A DNA stretch of 64,000 nt from Alkalihalobacillus sp. YIM B00296. GTDB taxonomy: Bacteria; Bacillota; Bacilli; Bacillales; Fictibacillaceae. Numbering within the stretch: the stretch's first letter is position 1; each line of letters begins with the position of its first letter. The DNA lies in contig NZ_JAIBLJ010000008.1 in the NCBI RefSeq assembly GCF_020179385.1, positions 1-64,000 on the forward strand, in the 5' to 3' direction. A program made the position numbers and the translations under genes. This document shows positions 7,540 through 16,106 of this stretch, in pieces. The notes beneath the pieces were generated by a model, which saw only the letters and a list, made by a program, of their open reading frames with translations, was not told where the DNA came from and did not search any database.

Positions 7540-8622
7540 ATGAAGAATTTTACAATCACAGGAGTGGAACCAAGCGTCTTTCTTGAGGAATTTGCTGATG
7601 GGTTAAAACAAACCTTTACGGATAAGGGATACCATTTTGAGGAGAACACCGACAATGAAATACGTGTAGTCTTCAATAGGATTGATTCTGAGAAACCAAG
7701 ACCTTTTCGCCGTAAAGCGCAAGCTACCTTCGTCATATCGATTCTTGAAGTCGATTCAGCATCCGACAATACATTTGAGTCAGCTTACCCATATTTAATC
7801 AGATCTCTTGCTAATCATCTGATCTATATCCTTCACAGAGGTGATACCACAGAATTGTATTTCATATCACCGGAACAAGGATTTTATAAAATGGAATACT
7901 CGAATGGACAGGACTTTTATACCCAAGTATTTAACCGGTTAGAGCCTATTTCGACAGCACAATTGGTCATTGACAATGAATTCGCAGAAGATTTAGGGGA
8001 CGCTTTTTGGGAAGGGAATGAAATAACGTACAAATTGCGTGATTCGGGGAAAAAACTTGATAAGATGGATCTGCTGCCGGCACCTTTTCCACTGGAAAAA
8101 TATCTGTCCCAAAGAGATATGCGACAACTGAAAAAGCTGTATGGAATTGGTGGTTTAAGTTATGGGAACCTCAGCAGCCGCCAGGATCACAAGAATTTTT
8201 GGATGAGTGCTAGCGGAATAGACAAATCCAATATGCAAAAAATCGGACAAGATATCCTCTATATTAAAGGATATAATCCAACGAAAAATACAATGGAAAT
8301 CAGCATACCGCCTAAGGTGACACCGAAGAGGGCTTCAGTTGACGCAATCGAACACTGGATGATCTATAGGGAGCATCCAGATGTAGGTGCAATTGTCCAT
8401 GTCCACGCATGGATGGAGGATATCGAGGCTACTGAGGTAAATTATCCGTGTGGGACTTTGCAACTTGCTGAAGCCGTTGCAGATCTGGTCAAAAAGGCGC
8501 CGGATCCATCACGTGCTGTCATCGGGTTGAAAAATCATGGTCTGACGATAACCGGCCGCGACCTGGATGACATTTTCGATCGGATTGACGGAAAGATTAT
8601 CAGGCAAGTACCAATGACTTGA
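7540..8622 (+). CDS. class II aldolase/adducin-like protein with novel N-terminal domain, 360 aa
   Basis: Residues about 180-350 carry the class II aldolase fold: YGIGGLSYGNLSSR, GAIVHVHAWM with the paired metal-binding histidines, and GLKNHGLTI with the third. The first ~170 residues do not resemble this family and are of unknown function. AAAGGAG precedes ATG 7540. The gene is downstream of the dehydrogenase with a 30-nt gap. Class II aldolases cleave or epimerise sugar phosphates; together with the neighbouring dehydrogenase, lipid kinases and glycosyltransferase it may make or process a polar lipid headgroup (inference). Confidence 0.8.
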   Translation: MKNFTITGVEPSVFLEEFADGLKQTFTDKGYHFEENTDNEIRVVFNRIDSEKPRPFRRKAQATFVISILEVDSASDNTFESAYPYLIRSLANHLIYILHRGDTTELYFISPEQGFYKMEYSNGQDFYTQVFNRLEPISTAQLVIDNEFAEDLGDAFWEGNEITYKLRDSGKKLDKMDLLPAPFPLEKYLSQRDMRQLKKLYGIGGLSYGNLSSRQDHKNFWMSASGIDKSNMQKIGQDILYIKGYNPTKNTMEISIPPKVTPKRASVDAIEHWMIYREHPDVGAIVHVHAWMEDIEATEVNYPCGTLQLAEAVADLVKKAPDPSRAVIGLKNHGLTITGRDLDDIFDRIDGKIIRQVPMT

Positions 8623-8657
8623 CCCTATAAAAAGAGGTATGAAGCTTTGCATTAAAA

Positions 8658-8676
8658 CAGGGGGACTATCCCCCTG
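8658..8676. terminator. convergent hairpin between aldolase and glycosyltransferase genes
   Basis: CAGGGGG and CCCCCTG pair across ACTAT in the 61-bp convergent gap. ATTTT follows shortly on the plus strand. Confidence 0.55.
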
Positions 8677-8683
8677 ATCGATT

Positions 8684-9775
8684 TTACAGCCGCTTTTTTA
8701 ATGAATCCGTTAATATGGTTTCGATATGATCCTGATCCTTCAAGTGATTTGAGAGGCTCTGTTGGATCTTATGCCTCTCCGTACTATTTTCCAGGAAGTC
8801 GAGGAGGCTGTTTTCTAATTCATCAAGATTTACCTTTATGGCCAGGTTTCCTTCCATTAAAAATTGTTCATTTCGTTCTTCTGGACCTGGAAGGGTGTCT
8901 AGGAGACAGAGCGGAATACCTTTACGGATACATTCGCTGATCGTTACCCCACCCGGTTTCGATAACATAATGTCCATCTGTTCATAAAGGCCGTTCATCT
9001 CTTCTCTTGAAGATATGTACGAAATCGGTTGTAGGAAAGGATGATACATTTGCTCAATACGTTTGTATAACTGTTCATTCTTTCCGCATAACACAAAGTA
9101 GTTGATCTTTCCTGAAAATGAAGTGAAGTTGATCTTTTCTATAGCTCCGACTCCTAAGTTGCCACCTGAAACCAATACGTGATATGGAGGGGACTGTCGG
9201 GCAGTTCCGCCTAGCTTCGGGGTAATCAGGGGGTGGACGGGTATGCCTGTTACAGCAATTTTTTCAGGAGTAACGCCTTGAGACTCCAAGAAATGTTTCG
9301 ATGAACGGCTTGGCGCGAGGTGCACATCAATTTGATCAAGTCCCCATATCGAATTAATGAAATAATCCGTATAAACATTCATCACAGGCACAGATAATTG
9401 TCCTTCCTTCTTTAAAAGGTTTACTAAAGAGGAAGGAAGGCAATGGGTGCAAATGATCATATCTGGCTTTTCTTGTTTGATCAGTTTTTTAATGCTTTTC
9501 AAAAAAATGAGTTCATAAAAGGATAAACGTTGATCCTCTTTACTACATGCATTATTCTGATACATCCGGCTGTAGAAAGAGGGAGCCCTTTTGATTGCTG
9601 TCAAATAGAAGTAAGAAGTCAATTGTTCCGCCAACGGAGAGGTGTAGGAAAAAATGTCGACCTTTTTGATTGTGACAGAAGGGTCGATCTCCTTCAGATA
9701 TGCGCTTATAGCATCCGCTGTCTGATGATGCCCGGATGGAAACTGTAAAAAGGGAAGTATAAGGATATTCATCAT
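8684..9775 (-). CDS. MGDG-synthase/UgtP-type glycosyltransferase, 363 aa
   Basis: A GT-B glycosyltransferase of the MGDG synthase/MurG-like group. The N-terminal lipid-acceptor motif LPFLQFPSGHHQTADAI is at residues 6-22. IICTHCLPSSLVN and PVMNVYTDYFINSIW follow mid-protein, and the C-terminal nucleotide-sugar motif is KPGGVTISECIRKGIP with GPEERNE. It probably transfers a hexose to a diacylglycerol-like acceptor on the cytoplasmic membrane face. It is convergent with the aldolase gene. Start ATG 9775 or 9772; the ribosome site is weak. A paralogue lies at 48789-49919. Specificity cannot be read from sequence. Confidence 0.88.
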   Translation of the reverse strand: MMNILILPFLQFPSGHHQTADAISAYLKEIDPSVTIKKVDIFSYTSPLAEQLTSYFYLTAIKRAPSFYSRMYQNNACSKEDQRLSFYELIFLKSIKKLIKQEKPDMIICTHCLPSSLVNLLKKEGQLSVPVMNVYTDYFINSIWGLDQIDVHLAPSRSSKHFLESQGVTPEKIAVTGIPVHPLITPKLGGTARQSPPYHVLVSGGNLGVGAIEKINFTSFSGKINYFVLCGKNEQLYKRIEQMYHPFLQPISYISSREEMNGLYEQMDIMLSKPGGVTISECIRKGIPLCLLDTLPGPEERNEQFLMEGNLAIKVNLDELENSLLDFLENSTERHKIQQSLSNHLKDQDHIETILTDSLKKRL

Positions 9776-10066
9776 AATATGATCCAGACCTTTTTTCCCT
9801 TACTATGTGTTCTTTTCCTGTTGGTTATACGAACGATTTAGGATGGATAAAACAAATTGCGTCCTAGAAGTTGAACTGCAGTGTTATACAATAAATTTTA
9901 AACTTACGTAATGTAAATGGAGTTGTCATTTGGTTTATAAAACCTGGCGATGCTCCGATCCTGCTAACGAAAAAAAATACTTGTGAAGACCGATTCCAGG
10001 CAGCTGACCCTGAAGGAAATAGGACATAATCCTGTAATCTTGGTTAAGGCAACGAAAATATGTAAT

Positions 10067-10099
10067 AAAGGTTAATGCGGGGCGGACGCATTAACCTTT
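10067..10099. terminator. 13-bp perfect stem-loop
   Basis: AAAGGTTAATGCG pairs with CGCATTAACCTTT across GGGCGGA. There is no T-run, so it may be structural rather than a terminator. Confidence 0.35.
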
Positions 10100-10129
10100 G
10101 GTAAAAGGATAGGAGGCTGTGCTTTGATT

Positions 10130-10155
10130 GAAAAGGGGGAGGGCGACCCCTTTTC
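10130..10155. terminator. 9-bp GC-rich stem-loop
   Basis: GAAAAGGGG pairs with CCCCTTTTC across an 8-nt loop. It lies 30 nt after the previous hairpin and has no T-run. Confidence 0.35.
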
Positions 10156-10342
10156 ATAATCTATCTTATGCAGTTTGATAGAAGGTGCCTGTGCGTTTGC
10201 TAGATTTATAGAAAAAATTACTAGATTAATCTTCACGTTTGTTCTTAATCAGTTTTAGATTGAACGCCCAGGTGAATATACTAAAAGGAAATCCTTGATT
10301 AAGATCGAATTGATTCTATAAAAGCTTGGGAGGAATGTTGTA

Positions 10343-10747
10343 ATGAAAATGCTTGAAGCTATACCTGCTTTACCGGTAACAGATCTCGAGAGCAGCATAG
10401 CGTTTTATCGCGACTCGCTTGGATTCTCGGTCGAGTATGAAGAGGATGGTTTTGCGGTATTAAGCTGGGATGAAGTCCAGATCCATCTGTGGCTGGCAAA
10501 TGATGAAAGATGGCGCAGGGTGGACAGGTCTGCTCCGGTGATTACTGGTACTGAGTCGTTTATCGCCGGGACAGGAAGCTGTCACATCGGAATGGACGGC
10601 GTCGATGAGTTATACGGACGTCTGGAGGACCTTGGGATCTTGCATCCGGATGCGCCTTTAGGCGATCGCCCATGGGGAGTTCGAGAGTTTGCGGTGATTG
10701 ATCCAGACAACAACTTGCTCACCTTTTATGAACGGCTTGGAAGCTGA
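10343..10747 (+). CDS. VOC/glyoxalase superfamily (bleomycin-resistance-like) protein, 134 aa
   Basis: A single vicinal-oxygen-chelate module: PALPVTDLESSIAFYRDSLG at residues 7-26, an aromatic-rich middle (QIHLWLANDERW), and the C-terminal REFAVIDPDNNLLTFYE typical of bleomycin-resistance-type dimeric binding proteins. GGGAGG precedes ATG 10343. It is monocistronic, with a terminator at 10784. It probably binds or sequesters a small hydrophobic compound, or is a metal-dependent lyase; the family does not settle which. Confidence 0.88.
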   Translation: MKMLEAIPALPVTDLESSIAFYRDSLGFSVEYEEDGFAVLSWDEVQIHLWLANDERWRRVDRSAPVITGTESFIAGTGSCHIGMDGVDELYGRLEDLGILHPDAPLGDRPWGVREFAVIDPDNNLLTFYERLGS

Positions 10748-10783
10748 AAGAGTACATAGCTGAAAACGACAGCAGAGGCGAAT

Positions 10784-10810
10784 GCAGGCCAAAAGCGGTC
10801 TGCTTTTTTT
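10784..10810 (+). terminator. rho-independent terminator of VOC gene
   Basis: GCAGGCC/GGTCTGC stem with a 6-nt loop followed by seven T. Confidence 0.8.
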
Positions 10811-10860
10811 ATGAAAAAGGAAAGTTCTGGTGACTTAGCGGTTTCACAATAAGGTCATAA

Positions 10861-10966
10861 GGTACTCATAAGAGCTTCATGAGACCATGAAAAAGTAAAA
10901 GATTGAATTTGAGGGACCCATAAGAGCTTCAGTAGACCGTAAAAAACATGAAAAACTGAATTTGGG
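10861..10966. repeat. two imperfect ~52-bp direct repeats
   Basis: Units at 10861-10912 and 10913-10966 share CATAAGAGCTTCA, AGACC and CTGAATTTG-type words. They fill the gap between the VOC terminator and the protease promoter and are not seen elsewhere in the window. Confidence 0.6.
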
Positions 10967-11143
10967 GTACTGAAAAATTGCTCTTTGGTTCTATTTTACT
11001 AGATTGAGCGAGTCGTTACGACTTTTCGGGTAGCTGGAATATATCTTTCGTCCTTATCGGTTACGTCCTATGGAGAATAGCGAATTTTGACAGTCCTGTG
11101 GAATAATTGAATTATTCAAATTATTTTATTCGGAGGGCGAGAG

Positions 11144-13621
11144 ATGAAACGGTTAACTTTTCTGATTTGTGTGATGCTTGTATTCTCAACATGGTTTGCA
11201 GCATTGACACCGGTAATGAAGGTGAATGCGGAAACGAGTGGAACAACAATCATCAACACGAAATTGCAAGATGCGATGGAAGCTACATCAGACCCACTTG
11301 AGGTGATTGTGACCTTCCATACGAACGATGGGCCGACTAAAGAACATGCCCAACTTTTAAAAGAGGTAGGGATTACGAAGGGAGTCACGTTCAACCAGCT
11401 TCCGATGGCAGGGGTTTTAGCGACGACGAAACAGATCGAATCGCTTGCCCAGCTTGAAGAAATCCGTTCCTTATACTTAAACGAAGAACTCGGATATGAA
11501 AATGAAGACTCGACAGACCTGACTGGGGTAGACAAGCTTCGTGAAGATACGGCTCTTACCGCCAAAAACGACGGTCTACCGGTTTCGGGCAAAGGTGTTG
11601 GCGTCGTCATCAATGACAGTGGTGTCGATGGGACCCATAAAGACATTAAATTCGGTGACCATCTGGTACAAAATGTCCAGGGTGCGACGAATTTGAATGC
11701 ATTCAGTGATTTGCTTCCAATAACATATGTAGAAGATGTTCCGAATACGGACAGTGACTCCGGGCATGGGACGCATGTCGCTGGGATCGTCGGTGGAAAT
11801 GGGGCAATGTCGAGTGGGAAATATGAAGGGGTCGCGCCTGGCGCAGATTTGATCGGATATGGTTCCGGCGCTGGAATCTCAATCCTTGATACACTCGGCG
11901 GATTTGATTATGCATTGACCCATCAAGCTGAGTATGACATCCGTGTCATCACGAATTCATGGGGATCGACAAGTGATTCCGGAACCGAGTTTGATCCTGA
12001 AGATCCGATCAATATCGCTACTAAAAAGCTATATGACCGGAACATAATCACCGTATTCTCTGCTGGCAACTCAGGGCCTGGAGAAGCGACGATCTCTGGT
12101 AACTATAAAAAAGCGCCATGGGTAATCACGGTTGCGGCGGGTGACAAGCATGGGAACCTTACCGATTTTTCGTCCCGCGGTGTGAAAGGGAAAGGCGGTA
12201 CGGTGACGGTTGATGATGAAGAGTTCACTTGGGAAGACCGACCGACGATCACAACCCCTGGGGAAGATATCATATCGACAAAGACTATAGCGCCATTGAC
12301 AGCATTAAGTGCTGACAAGGATGCGGAGACTCTCGATCCTGCTCATCTGCCGTATTACACTCATATGAGCGGGACTTCGATGGCCGCGCCGCATGGGGCT
12401 GGGATTGTAGCCTTGATGCTTGATGCTGATCCAAGCCTCACACCGAAAGAAGTGAAAGAGATCATCCAGCAGACTGCGACCAACATGCCAGGATATGAAT
12501 CTTGGGAAGTCGGAGCAGGTTATGCGAATGCATATGCGGCTGTAGATATGATTCTAAACGATAAAAATTACGGCCAAACGCTTAATCTAACGAATGAATA
12601 CAATGCGAATGTAGAAATGGATGTCGAACGGACACCTGTAGAGGTTGAATACAATCCTGTGACAGCTGACTCGAATAAGGTGACGTTTGAAGTTGAGGAA
12701 GGATTGACAGAGCTTGTCGCGCGTATCAATGCAAAAGGGCTTCTTGGTGAAACAGGGAATCCGCTCAACCTTGTGCTTACCTCACCAGACGGAACAGAAT
12801 ACTCTTCAGGAATATATGTTCTCTTTACGCTATATACCGACCGTACAGTCCAGGTGACGAGTCCAGTGCCTGGTACGTGGACTTTAGAAATACGAGGGCT
12901 CCAGGGCAGTGTTGGGCTGCCCGAAACGGTTGAAGGCGAACTTGCTTTTAAAAAAGCGAGCGGTTTCACTGGGTTGAATGACATCAGCGGCCATCCAGCA
13001 GAAGGGGCAATCAAGATCGGGGTGAGCGAGCGGCTTTTGGATAGCGATAAGAACGGGAACTACAAGCCAGATAACGCTTTGACACGTGCTGACCTTGCAA
13101 AATACCTGACGATGGGTGCTGGAATCCGCCAGTATCTTCCAAATGGCGGGGCGAGTTTTACCGATGTAGCTTCGAGTGATACGGCTTATGTGGAAGCAGT
13201 CGCTGCAAAAGGTGCCGCCTTGAAAGATACAGCACAGGGAGATGGCGGTGTTCTATTGCCTACAGCTGACGGTAAATTTTCACCAAAGAAAGCTGTTGAC
13301 CGTACTGAGCTTGCCTATGCTCTTGTGCAAAGCTTAGGACTCGAAAGTGAAGCGAAGGCGCTGAATGATGAACCATTGACAGTGCAATATAAGGATGAAA
13401 GGGTTTCAGTAGAGGATGAAGATCAAGTTCCAGATCATTTAAAGGGATACGTCCGTCTCGCTCTAGACCTGAACATTCTCAATGCCTATTTTAATGTCAC
13501 TCAAGGTCCGTATGATCTTGAGCCGACTGTCACAGCTGTTTTTGAGCCAGCACAGACAGTCACACGAGGAGATTACGCCGTTGCCATCTCCCGTTACTAT
13601 TCGAACTACTTGATGCCTTGA
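11144..13621 (+). CDS. secreted subtilisin-like (S8) serine protease with SLH-like C-terminus, 825 aa
   Basis: The signal peptide is at residues 1-29 (MKRLTFLICVMLVFSTWFAA, then TPVMKVNAE). An I9-type propeptide follows (about 45-115). The catalytic triad is Asp158 (VVINDSGVDGTH), His208 (GHGTHVAGIVGG) and Ser412 (GTSMAAPHGAG), with oxyanion Asn309 (SAGNSGPG). After about residue 480 comes a beta-rich pre-peptidase-like region, then from ~605 two SLH-like segments (LTRADLAKYLTMG, VDRTELAYALVQSLG) that probably bind cell-wall polymer. GGAGG precedes the ATG, and a strong terminator follows at 13641. It is an extracellular, likely wall-associated protease. Confidence 0.93.
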   Translation: MKRLTFLICVMLVFSTWFAALTPVMKVNAETSGTTIINTKLQDAMEATSDPLEVIVTFHTNDGPTKEHAQLLKEVGITKGVTFNQLPMAGVLATTKQIESLAQLEEIRSLYLNEELGYENEDSTDLTGVDKLREDTALTAKNDGLPVSGKGVGVVINDSGVDGTHKDIKFGDHLVQNVQGATNLNAFSDLLPITYVEDVPNTDSDSGHGTHVAGIVGGNGAMSSGKYEGVAPGADLIGYGSGAGISILDTLGGFDYALTHQAEYDIRVITNSWGSTSDSGTEFDPEDPINIATKKLYDRNIITVFSAGNSGPGEATISGNYKKAPWVITVAAGDKHGNLTDFSSRGVKGKGGTVTVDDEEFTWEDRPTITTPGEDIISTKTIAPLTALSADKDAETLDPAHLPYYTHMSGTSMAAPHGAGIVALMLDADPSLTPKEVKEIIQQTATNMPGYESWEVGAGYANAYAAVDMILNDKNYGQTLNLTNEYNANVEMDVERTPVEVEYNPVTADSNKVTFEVEEGLTELVARINAKGLLGETGNPLNLVLTSPDGTEYSSGIYVLFTLYTDRTVQVTSPVPGTWTLEIRGLQGSVGLPETVEGELAFKKASGFTGLNDISGHPAEGAIKIGVSERLLDSDKNGNYKPDNALTRADLAKYLTMGAGIRQYLPNGGASFTDVASSDTAYVEAVAAKGAALKDTAQGDGGVLLPTADGKFSPKKAVDRTELAYALVQSLGLESEAKALNDEPLTVQYKDERVSVEDEDQVPDHLKGYVRLALDLNILNAYFNVTQGPYDLEPTVTAVFEPAQTVTRGDYAVAISRYYSNYLMP

Positions 13622-13640
13622 TGACAATAGAATTCAGTTG

Positions 13641-13671
13641 ACCTCCTGACATAGCGTCAGGAGGTTTTTTT
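13641..13671 (+). terminator. rho-independent terminator of protease gene
   Basis: ACCTCCTGAC/GTCAGGAGGT with a 5-nt loop and a run of T. Confidence 0.9.
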
Positions 13672-13680
13672 GTTGCGATG

Positions 13681-13849
13681 AAGGAATGTCTAGCTCCAAC
13701 GCCCAACCACTTGGGTCACTTCAGACCTCCTGTGGCGGCAACACATTGATTTAAATCGAAGGATTTACCCACGCAGAACCGAACTTTGTTTGGTTCGAGC
13801 CTCCTCCCAATGACTTTCGTGGCTGATCAGGGCGTTTGCTCTTTTCTTA
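13681..13849 (+). repeat. dispersed element R1, full copy A (~169 bp)
   Basis: It aligns end to end with the reverse complement of 50974-51150. Shared blocks include GAATGTCTAGCTCCAACGCC-type left end, CCCACGCAGAACCGAACTTT, GGTTCGAGCCTCCT and the right end CAGGGCGTTTG. The ends carry short inverted AACGCCC/GGGCGTT. An inner GAACC/GGTTC hairpin is present. No ORF. Confidence 0.8.
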
Positions 13850-13986
13850 TGGCGGAAATATACATTATTATTCAAATATTATGTACTAAAATAAGGTAAT
13901 TTAAGTATTTTTATAATAACTATTGAATAAATATTATTGAGTATGTATAATAATTCGAAAGAGAGATGAGTTAGGAGAGATGCAAA

Positions 13987-14970
13987 ATGGCAAAGGCCGT
14001 TGAACTATTACCGACAAAAGGATTGACCGCTTCCAATTTCACAGGTCAGGATTTTCTTACAATCGCTGATTTCCATTCAACAGAAATCATGTACTTACTT
14101 AAACAAGCTTTAAAGTTGAAACAGGAACAGAAGCTCGGCGTAGCACACAAGCATTTGAACGGTAAGGTATTAGGTATGATCTTCGATAAGGCGTCGACGC
14201 GTACGCGGGTTTCTTTTGAAGTTGGGATTATCCAACTTGGAGGGAATCCGATTTATTTGAACACGAAGGATACCCAGCTTGGACGCGGGGAAACCGTTGC
14301 TGACACGGCTAAGGTGTTATCTCGTTACGTGGATGCTGTCATGATCCGGACATTCGCACATAAGACAATTGAAGAATTTGCAGCGAATGCAGATATTCCT
14401 GTGATCAATGGCCTCACGGATTTACACCATCCTACGCAGGTGATGGCGGATCTGTTGACGATCTTAGAATATAAGGGCAAATTGAAAGGGTTGAAATTGT
14501 GTTATCTCGGTGATGGTAACAACAATATGACCCATTCCCTTCTAGAAGGTGCCGCAAAAGTCGGGATGGACATCGCCGTCGCAAGTCCTTTTGGGTATGA
14601 ACCCAATCAGATGATACGCGATCAGGCGAAGCTTGTAGCAAAACAGAATGGGAGTTCCGTGGTGATTACCAACTCTCCGGATGAAGCGATCCAAGACGCG
14701 GACGTAGTGGTTACGGATGTATGGGCAAGTATGGGGCAGGAAGAAGAGTTCGAAACCCGTGTAGAAGCTTTCAAGCCTTACCAGGTGAACAGTAAGCTCT
14801 GTGAAAAAGCGAAGGACGATTTTATGTTCATGCACTGCTTGCCGGCACACCGAGGCGAGGAAGTAACCGCTGAAATCCTCGATGGTCCGCATTCCGTCGT
14901 TTTTGACGAAGCTGAAAATCGCCTCCATGCACAAAAAGCGATCATGCTTGCGCTTATGGGAAATAATTAA
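13987..14970 (+). CDS. argF: ornithine carbamoyltransferase, 327 aa
   Basis: It converts ornithine and carbamoyl phosphate to citrulline in arginine synthesis. Carbamoyl-phosphate site ASTRTRVSFE near residue 61, DLHHPTQVMADL near 144 and the ornithine-loop HCLPAHRGEEV near 284 are all intact, and the length is normal. AGGAGA precedes ATG 13987. The gene stands alone: no argC/J/B/D or carAB neighbours, which is unlike B. subtilis. An AT-rich leader (13880-13970) has TTGAATAAATATT-like words that could be ArgR sites but are not convincing. A catabolic role with arginine deiminase cannot be excluded. Confidence 0.93.
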   Translation: MAKAVELLPTKGLTASNFTGQDFLTIADFHSTEIMYLLKQALKLKQEQKLGVAHKHLNGKVLGMIFDKASTRTRVSFEVGIIQLGGNPIYLNTKDTQLGRGETVADTAKVLSRYVDAVMIRTFAHKTIEEFAANADIPVINGLTDLHHPTQVMADLLTILEYKGKLKGLKLCYLGDGNNNMTHSLLEGAAKVGMDIAVASPFGYEPNQMIRDQAKLVAKQNGSSVVITNSPDEAIQDADVVVTDVWASMGQEEEFETRVEAFKPYQVNSKLCEKAKDDFMFMHCLPAHRGEEVTAEILDGPHSVVFDEAENRLHAQKAIMLALMGNN

Positions 14971-14984
14971 ATGATAACAAGGTA

Positions 14985-15023
14985 AAAGGGGAAGATCCAT
15001 AACAAAAGGATCACCCCTTTCTT
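14985..15023 (+). terminator. terminator of argF
   Basis: AAAGGGG and GATCC pair with GGATC and CCCCTTT, followed by a T-rich stretch. Confidence 0.7.
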
Positions 15024-15284
15024 TATATGAAAAAAGGCAGCGACAGACTATACCGGAGCAAAATCTGGTACAGTAAGTGCAATCGTAAATCCTCAACTCT
15101 AGCCAGCGAAAACGTGCACATCATCAGTGTTTCTAGGCACATGAACATTTCCATGGATATCGATTATCCCAGGTTATTCCAGGATTTCGTCCATATTATG
15201 CAAATACGATGAACCCTTCGTGAATACCTCCGAGATCAAATAGGGATATTAAAAAAAGAGATCTTTTATCCAGGAGGTACATAG

Positions 15285-15830
15285 ATGGCAAACATATTCG
15301 AGGCATTAGTCGATTATATGAAGAAGACCTACGATGATGAACCGAAAACTCCCTTGCATGTTGGGGAGGTAATGGGATGCTGGCTGTATTATACTGCGCT
15401 TGCAGAAGAAATTCCTGCTTTGGAAATTTGTTTGAACACTACGATTGATGATGAATTAAGCATAATCGTAAAAGAAGGAAAAGACTTAGGTGAGTCCCAA
15501 TTGAATAGGCTTGAAGCGTTCATGCTGGAGGAAGGCATTCCATTGCCGAGAGCAGATGCACATAAACCGAAAACAGACCCGAATGCTATACCGCCTGGCG
15601 TTAAAGCGACTGATAATGAAATTGCCAATTTACTAAGTGTTAAAGTGGTAAGTAATATCCTGATGTGTGCAACAAATATGACCCAATGTATACGGGGTGA
15701 TATGGAAAAAATCTGGGTGGAATTACAAAGTGAGAAAATGCTTTACGGATCCAAACTGAAAATGCTGATGCGAAAAAGAGGCTGGATCAAGGTGCCACCA
15801 TACTACACACCTTCTGGCCAAGAGGGATGA
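15285..15830 (+). CDS. DUF3231 (ferritin-like, coat-associated) protein, 181 aa
   Basis: It is all-helical and starts MANIFEALVDYMKKTYDDEP, with the family pattern GEVMGCWLYYTALAE, LPRADAHKPKTDPNAIPPG and the C-terminal KLKMLMRKRGWIKVPPYY. DUF3231 proteins resemble CotF-like coat proteins and ferritin-like bundles. One DUF3231 domain is present (some relatives have two). AGGAGGTAC precedes ATG 15285 and a strong hairpin follows. It is monocistronic. Spore association is inferred from family. Confidence 0.85.
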   Translation: MANIFEALVDYMKKTYDDEPKTPLHVGEVMGCWLYYTALAEEIPALEICLNTTIDDELSIIVKEGKDLGESQLNRLEAFMLEEGIPLPRADAHKPKTDPNAIPPGVKATDNEIANLLSVKVVSNILMCATNMTQCIRGDMEKIWVELQSEKMLYGSKLKMLMRKRGWIKVPPYYTPSGQEG

Positions 15831-15836
15831 TGGAAG

Positions 15837-15865
15837 AAACAGGCTGCCACCGGCAGCCTGTTTTT
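15837..15865 (+). terminator. rho-independent terminator of DUF3231 gene
   Basis: AAACAGGCTGCC/GGCAGCCTGTTT with a 3-nt loop and five T. Confidence 0.85.
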
Positions 15866-16027
15866 ACGTTATTTCCGATGAAACCGAAATCCCCGCAAAA
15901 AAGGTGACTAAGCTTCGGATGTTGTACCCCTTTAGGAAGAAGGTTGTGATTAGATCATTTTTCAATTGTTTCGGCTTATAAATTCAAAAATCAGCTTAAA
16001 TATTCAACCAGTTAAAATTGAAAAAAA

Positions 16028-16073
16028 TAATTACGCTAAAGAGTAATTTATGATTGCTTTTTAGAGTAATTTA
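16028..16073. promoter_or_regulatory. repeated GAGTAATTTA words upstream of the HTH/F1-beta gene
   Basis: GAGTAATTTA occurs at 16041-16050 and 16064-16073, and TAATTAC at 16028 forms an inverted pair with the first copy. This is a plausible operator for the downstream HTH protein. Binding is inferred. Confidence 0.4.
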
Positions 16074-16106
16074 GAATACTATATAAAGTAACAGGAGGTG
16101 TAAAAA

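Larger units (their letters stand above)
9776..10342. other. 567-bp intergenic region with two hairpins, no gene
   Basis: No ORF with a ribosome site longer than a few codons was found. Two stem-loops (10067-10099 and 10130-10155) are listed separately. The leader region 9950-10060 does not match any riboswitch consensus that I recognise. Confidence 0.4.

Noticed and set aside
9930-10130. Possible riboswitch or structured leader
   Set aside because: It has hairpins but no match to any riboswitch core that I know, and the downstream VOC gene is over 200 nt away.
13850-13986. Convincing ArgR box upstream of argF
   Set aside because: AT-rich words resemble half-sites, but no clear pair of ARG-box palindromes could be fixed.
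15027-15212. 61-codon plus-strand ORF after argF
   Set aside because: It starts inside the tail of the argF terminator region, lacks a ribosome site and has no recognisable pattern.
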